Below, in pieces: positions 62,216-64,000 of a DNA stretch of 64,000 bases (position 1 is the stretch's first letter; the number at the start of each line of letters is the position of its first letter). The stretch is taken from the NCBI RefSeq assembly GCF_008933955.1, contig NZ_WBXO01000001.1, positions 434,001-498,000 of the forward strand, written 5' to 3'. This DNA comes from Heliorestis acidaminivorans. GTDB taxonomy: Bacteria; Bacillota; Desulfitobacteriia; Heliobacteriales; Heliobacteriaceae. A program made the position numbers and the translations under genes. Under the pieces are notes generated by a model. The model had not been told where the DNA came from and made no database searches. It saw nothing but the letters and a program-made list of their open reading frames with translations.

Positions 62216-63940
62216 TTGTCCTGGGTTAAGTGGAAGAAGCTTTTATCTGTAAAAAAACCTTATATAGACAAATCCTTTTCCCTGCCACCGCCACCGAAAA
62301 AAGGCAAAAGCACTTTAGAAGAAGAAGTCGATTTATTATCGCTCTATGAACCCAAGCAACAACCTACGCCCTATCCTGATACAAAAAATCAAGCAGAAAC
62401 TCCTGAAGATTATATTCCTACCAATCTGTCAGAAGTGGAGCAATGGCTAGACAAGGAATTTCTTCTCTCGCTCAACGACGATATCATTCTTCGCCCTTTA
62501 TCGATCGGCCTACCTAAGACTTTACCGGCCTTACTCGTCTATTTTCAAAGCCAGGTGAATAATGAACATCTAAGTGCCATGGTCATACACCCTATGACTA
62601 TGGAATTGACGCCACCGGCTCCCATCCCTGAAGCGCCAACGTTGCTGGAGCTTTTGGCAAAAAAAGTAACATCGGCGCCTGGTGAATATGTGATTCTCCA
62701 AGACAAAAAAACGATTGTGGAACGGCTGATCAATGGCCATATTGTTCTGTTTGTAGAAGGGCAAAGTGAAGCTATTGTCATCGAGGGCATCGAAGTGCCA
62801 GGACGTTCTGTTTCTACACCTATTATTGAGTCAACAGCGCGAGGGCCGCAGGAAGGTTTTGTGGAAGACCTAGACACCAACATCGGCCTCGTTAGGGCGC
62901 GCTTGCGGACATCACGGCTAGTCTGTGAGATTCGGGTCGTAGGGCGTATGGCTCGGACACGTTATTGCCTTCTTTACGTGGCGGGACTGACCAACCCTGC
63001 AATGGTCGAAGAGATGCGCAAACGGATTCAATCGATTGATGTAGACACGGTTCACGATATGGGCTTGTTCGAGCAATATATAGAAGATCAGAGCAATTCT
63101 CTTTTTCCACAACATCTGATTACAGAACGACCGGACAGAGTTTCTTCTGCCTTAGCCGATGGATCTATGGCTGTTTTCCTTGACCGCAGTCCCTTTGGAC
63201 TTGTAGCACCAATAAGCATATGGACCTTTATTCACTCACCAGAAGATATGTATCTTCGCAATCCTTTTGGCTCTTTTGCTCGTTTCTTGCGAATTATGTC
63301 ACTGATTCTTACACTTTTTGCACCTGCCTTATATATTGCCGTTACTTCCTATCACCCGGAGATGTTACCGACCGAATTGATGTTGGCTACAGCGGGAGCG
63401 CGGGAACAAGTTCCCTTCCCCGTTTTTATAGAAGTACTTTTTCTAGAATTTTCTTTAGAGCTCATTCGCGAAGCAAGCTTGCGAGTGCCTCAGCAAATTG
63501 GTCCTACCATCGGTATCGTAGGTGCCATTATTATTGGATCGGCTGCTGTAGAAGCAGGTATCGTCTCGCCCATCCTTGTCGTCGTGATGGCCATTACAGC
63601 ACTTGCTAGCTTTAGTATTCCGGCTTACACTTTTTTCTACAGCATTCGCATCTTGCGCCTTCTTTTCCTCGCAAGCGCTGCGGCGCTCGGTCTATATGGT
63701 CTCGCCATTGTAACATTGATTGTGGCTTTTCATCTCGCTGGCGTCAAGTCGCTAGGCGTGCCTTTGCTTTCTCCTCTTACACCAAGTCGAACTGTTGCTG
63801 ACGATTTAATTTTCCGTGGACCAATTCTCAGACAAAAAAAAAGACCCCTCTATATACGACCCCTCGATACAATTCGCCAGAATCCCTCTCGTCCTCCTCG
63901 CTCTAGGATGAAGAAACAGAAACTGCGCAGAACGCTCTAA
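62216..63940 (+). CDS. Spore germination receptor subunit GerA/GerKA type
   Basis: 574 residues of the GerA family (A subunit of a nutrient germinant receptor). A hydrophilic N-terminal domain (about 1-320) is followed by 4-6 transmembrane helices (about 345-510). Characteristic segments: IEGIEVPGRSVSTPIIESTA-like, ITERPDRVSSALADGSMAVF, SIWTFIHSPEDMYLRNPFGS and FSLELIREASLRVPQQIGPTIG split at 20, then a basic C-terminal tail. The TTG start has AAGGAGGG eight bases upstream. A B-subunit gene seems to start 17 bases downstream. Confidence 0.95.
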   Translation: MSWVKWKKLLSVKKPYIDKSFSLPPPPKKGKSTLEEEVDLLSLYEPKQQPTPYPDTKNQAETPEDYIPTNLSEVEQWLDKEFLLSLNDDIILRPLSIGLPKTLPALLVYFQSQVNNEHLSAMVIHPMTMELTPPAPIPEAPTLLELLAKKVTSAPGEYVILQDKKTIVERLINGHIVLFVEGQSEAIVIEGIEVPGRSVSTPIIESTARGPQEGFVEDLDTNIGLVRARLRTSRLVCEIRVVGRMARTRYCLLYVAGLTNPAMVEEMRKRIQSIDVDTVHDMGLFEQYIEDQSNSLFPQHLITERPDRVSSALADGSMAVFLDRSPFGLVAPISIWTFIHSPEDMYLRNPFGSFARFLRIMSLILTLFAPALYIAVTSYHPEMLPTELMLATAGAREQVPFPVFIEVLFLEFSLELIREASLRVPQQIGPTIGIVGAIIIGSAAVEAGIVSPILVVVMAITALASFSIPAYTFFYSIRILRLLFLASAAALGLYGLAIVTLIVAFHLAGVKSLGVPLLSPLTPSRTVADDLIFRGPILRQKKRPLYIRPLDTIRQNPSRPPRSRMKKQKLRRTL

Positions 63941-63956
63941 GTGAGGCACTCTAATT

Positions 63957-64000
63957 ATGAAGAAACCAGGCATGCTTGGGACTTTCGAATTGTTCTTACT
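63957..64000 (+). CDS. Probable GerB-type spore germination permease (start only)
   Basis: Fourteen residues are visible, beginning MKKPGMLGTFELFL, from ATG 63957-63959. The position 17 bases after a gerA gene and the start resemble B subunits of germination receptors, but too little is present to be certain. The gene continues beyond the window. Confidence 0.55.
   Translation, partial: MKKPGMLGTFELFL

Noticed and set aside
1..64000. CRISPR arrays, prophage, insertion sequences, tRNA or rRNA genes
   Set aside because: I looked for regularly spaced repeats, transposase or integrase reading frames and RNA-gene-like stretches; none was seen.

Overview
The window is one side of a chromosome from a low-GC, endospore-forming Gram-positive bacterium of the Clostridia type. 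Evidence for sporulation is the spoIIGA-sigE-sigG block, a YlmC/YmxH protein and a GerA germination receptor. Evidence for anaerobic or microaerophilic life is a class III (oxygen-sensitive) ribonucleotide reductase, a rubredoxin-like mini-protein, a PerR/Fur regulator and a Fe/Mn superoxide dismutase. A relative of the heliobacteria or other Peptococcales-like Clostridia would fit, but nothing here fixes the genus. I see no tRNA, rRNA, CRISPR array, prophage or insertion sequence.

Layout. From 1 to about 57.7 kb every gene lies on the minus strand, so the region reads from right to left. From the right: (a) 52-57.7 kb, a PHP phosphatase, a DppA peptidase and two bacillithiol-type genes, then an RCKP rubredoxin-like gene, a DUF362 ferredoxin-like gene and a PerR/Fur regulator; (b) 48.6-52 kb, DUF4912, GH57/DUF1957 and GT4, a likely alpha-glucan operon; (c) 45.7-48.5 kb, a Tat-exported M28 peptidase, a ThiF/MoeB-like E1 and UbiX, overlapping or closely coupled; (d) 27.5-45.6 kb, an almost complete dcw cluster (mraZ, rsmH, ftsL, a PASTA-type PBP, murE, murF, mraY, murD, ftsW, murG, murC, murB, murA, ftsQ, ftsZ) that lacks ftsA; (e) 24.5-27.4 kb, spoIIGA, sigE, sigG and ymxH; (f) 20-24.3 kb, nrdR, nrdD, nrdG, pgeF; (g) 7.2-20 kb, phoP, phoR, a CBS-chemoreceptor and an EAL-CBS-GGDEF protein, two pstS copies, pstC, pstA, pstB, phoU and a uracil permease; (h) 1-7.1 kb, an HlyD-like protein, yggS/ylmE, sepF, proC, yggT, ylmH, divIVA and ileS behind a T-box. 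Right of 57.8 kb most genes are on the plus strand: a nitroreductase, an unknown exported protein, serC, sod and a gerA operon, with one minus-strand HAD gene.

How it works together. Blocks d, e and h form the familiar Firmicutes cell-wall/division/sporulation neighbourhood (dcw, spoIIG, ylm genes, divIVA, ileS). Here it is interrupted between ylmD (pgeF) and ylmE by a phosphate-starvation regulon. The two signalling genes inside that regulon share a homologous CBS input module (about 41% identity by my own count). PhoP-box-like direct repeats with 11-bp spacing precede both pstS genes and, more weakly, the chemoreceptor/c-di-GMP operon. This suggests that phosphate starvation, chemotaxis and c-di-GMP signalling are linked. 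It is the most interesting unexplained arrangement in the window.

Other readable control signals are an isoleucine T-box, a four-repeat MraZ operator, two NrdR-type boxes on the nrdR promoter, a long-spaced Spo0A-type promoter before spoIIGA, a sigma-F/G-type promoter before sigG, a terminator-like hairpin just before the division PBP, and a consensus sigma-A promoter for the Fur-family gene.
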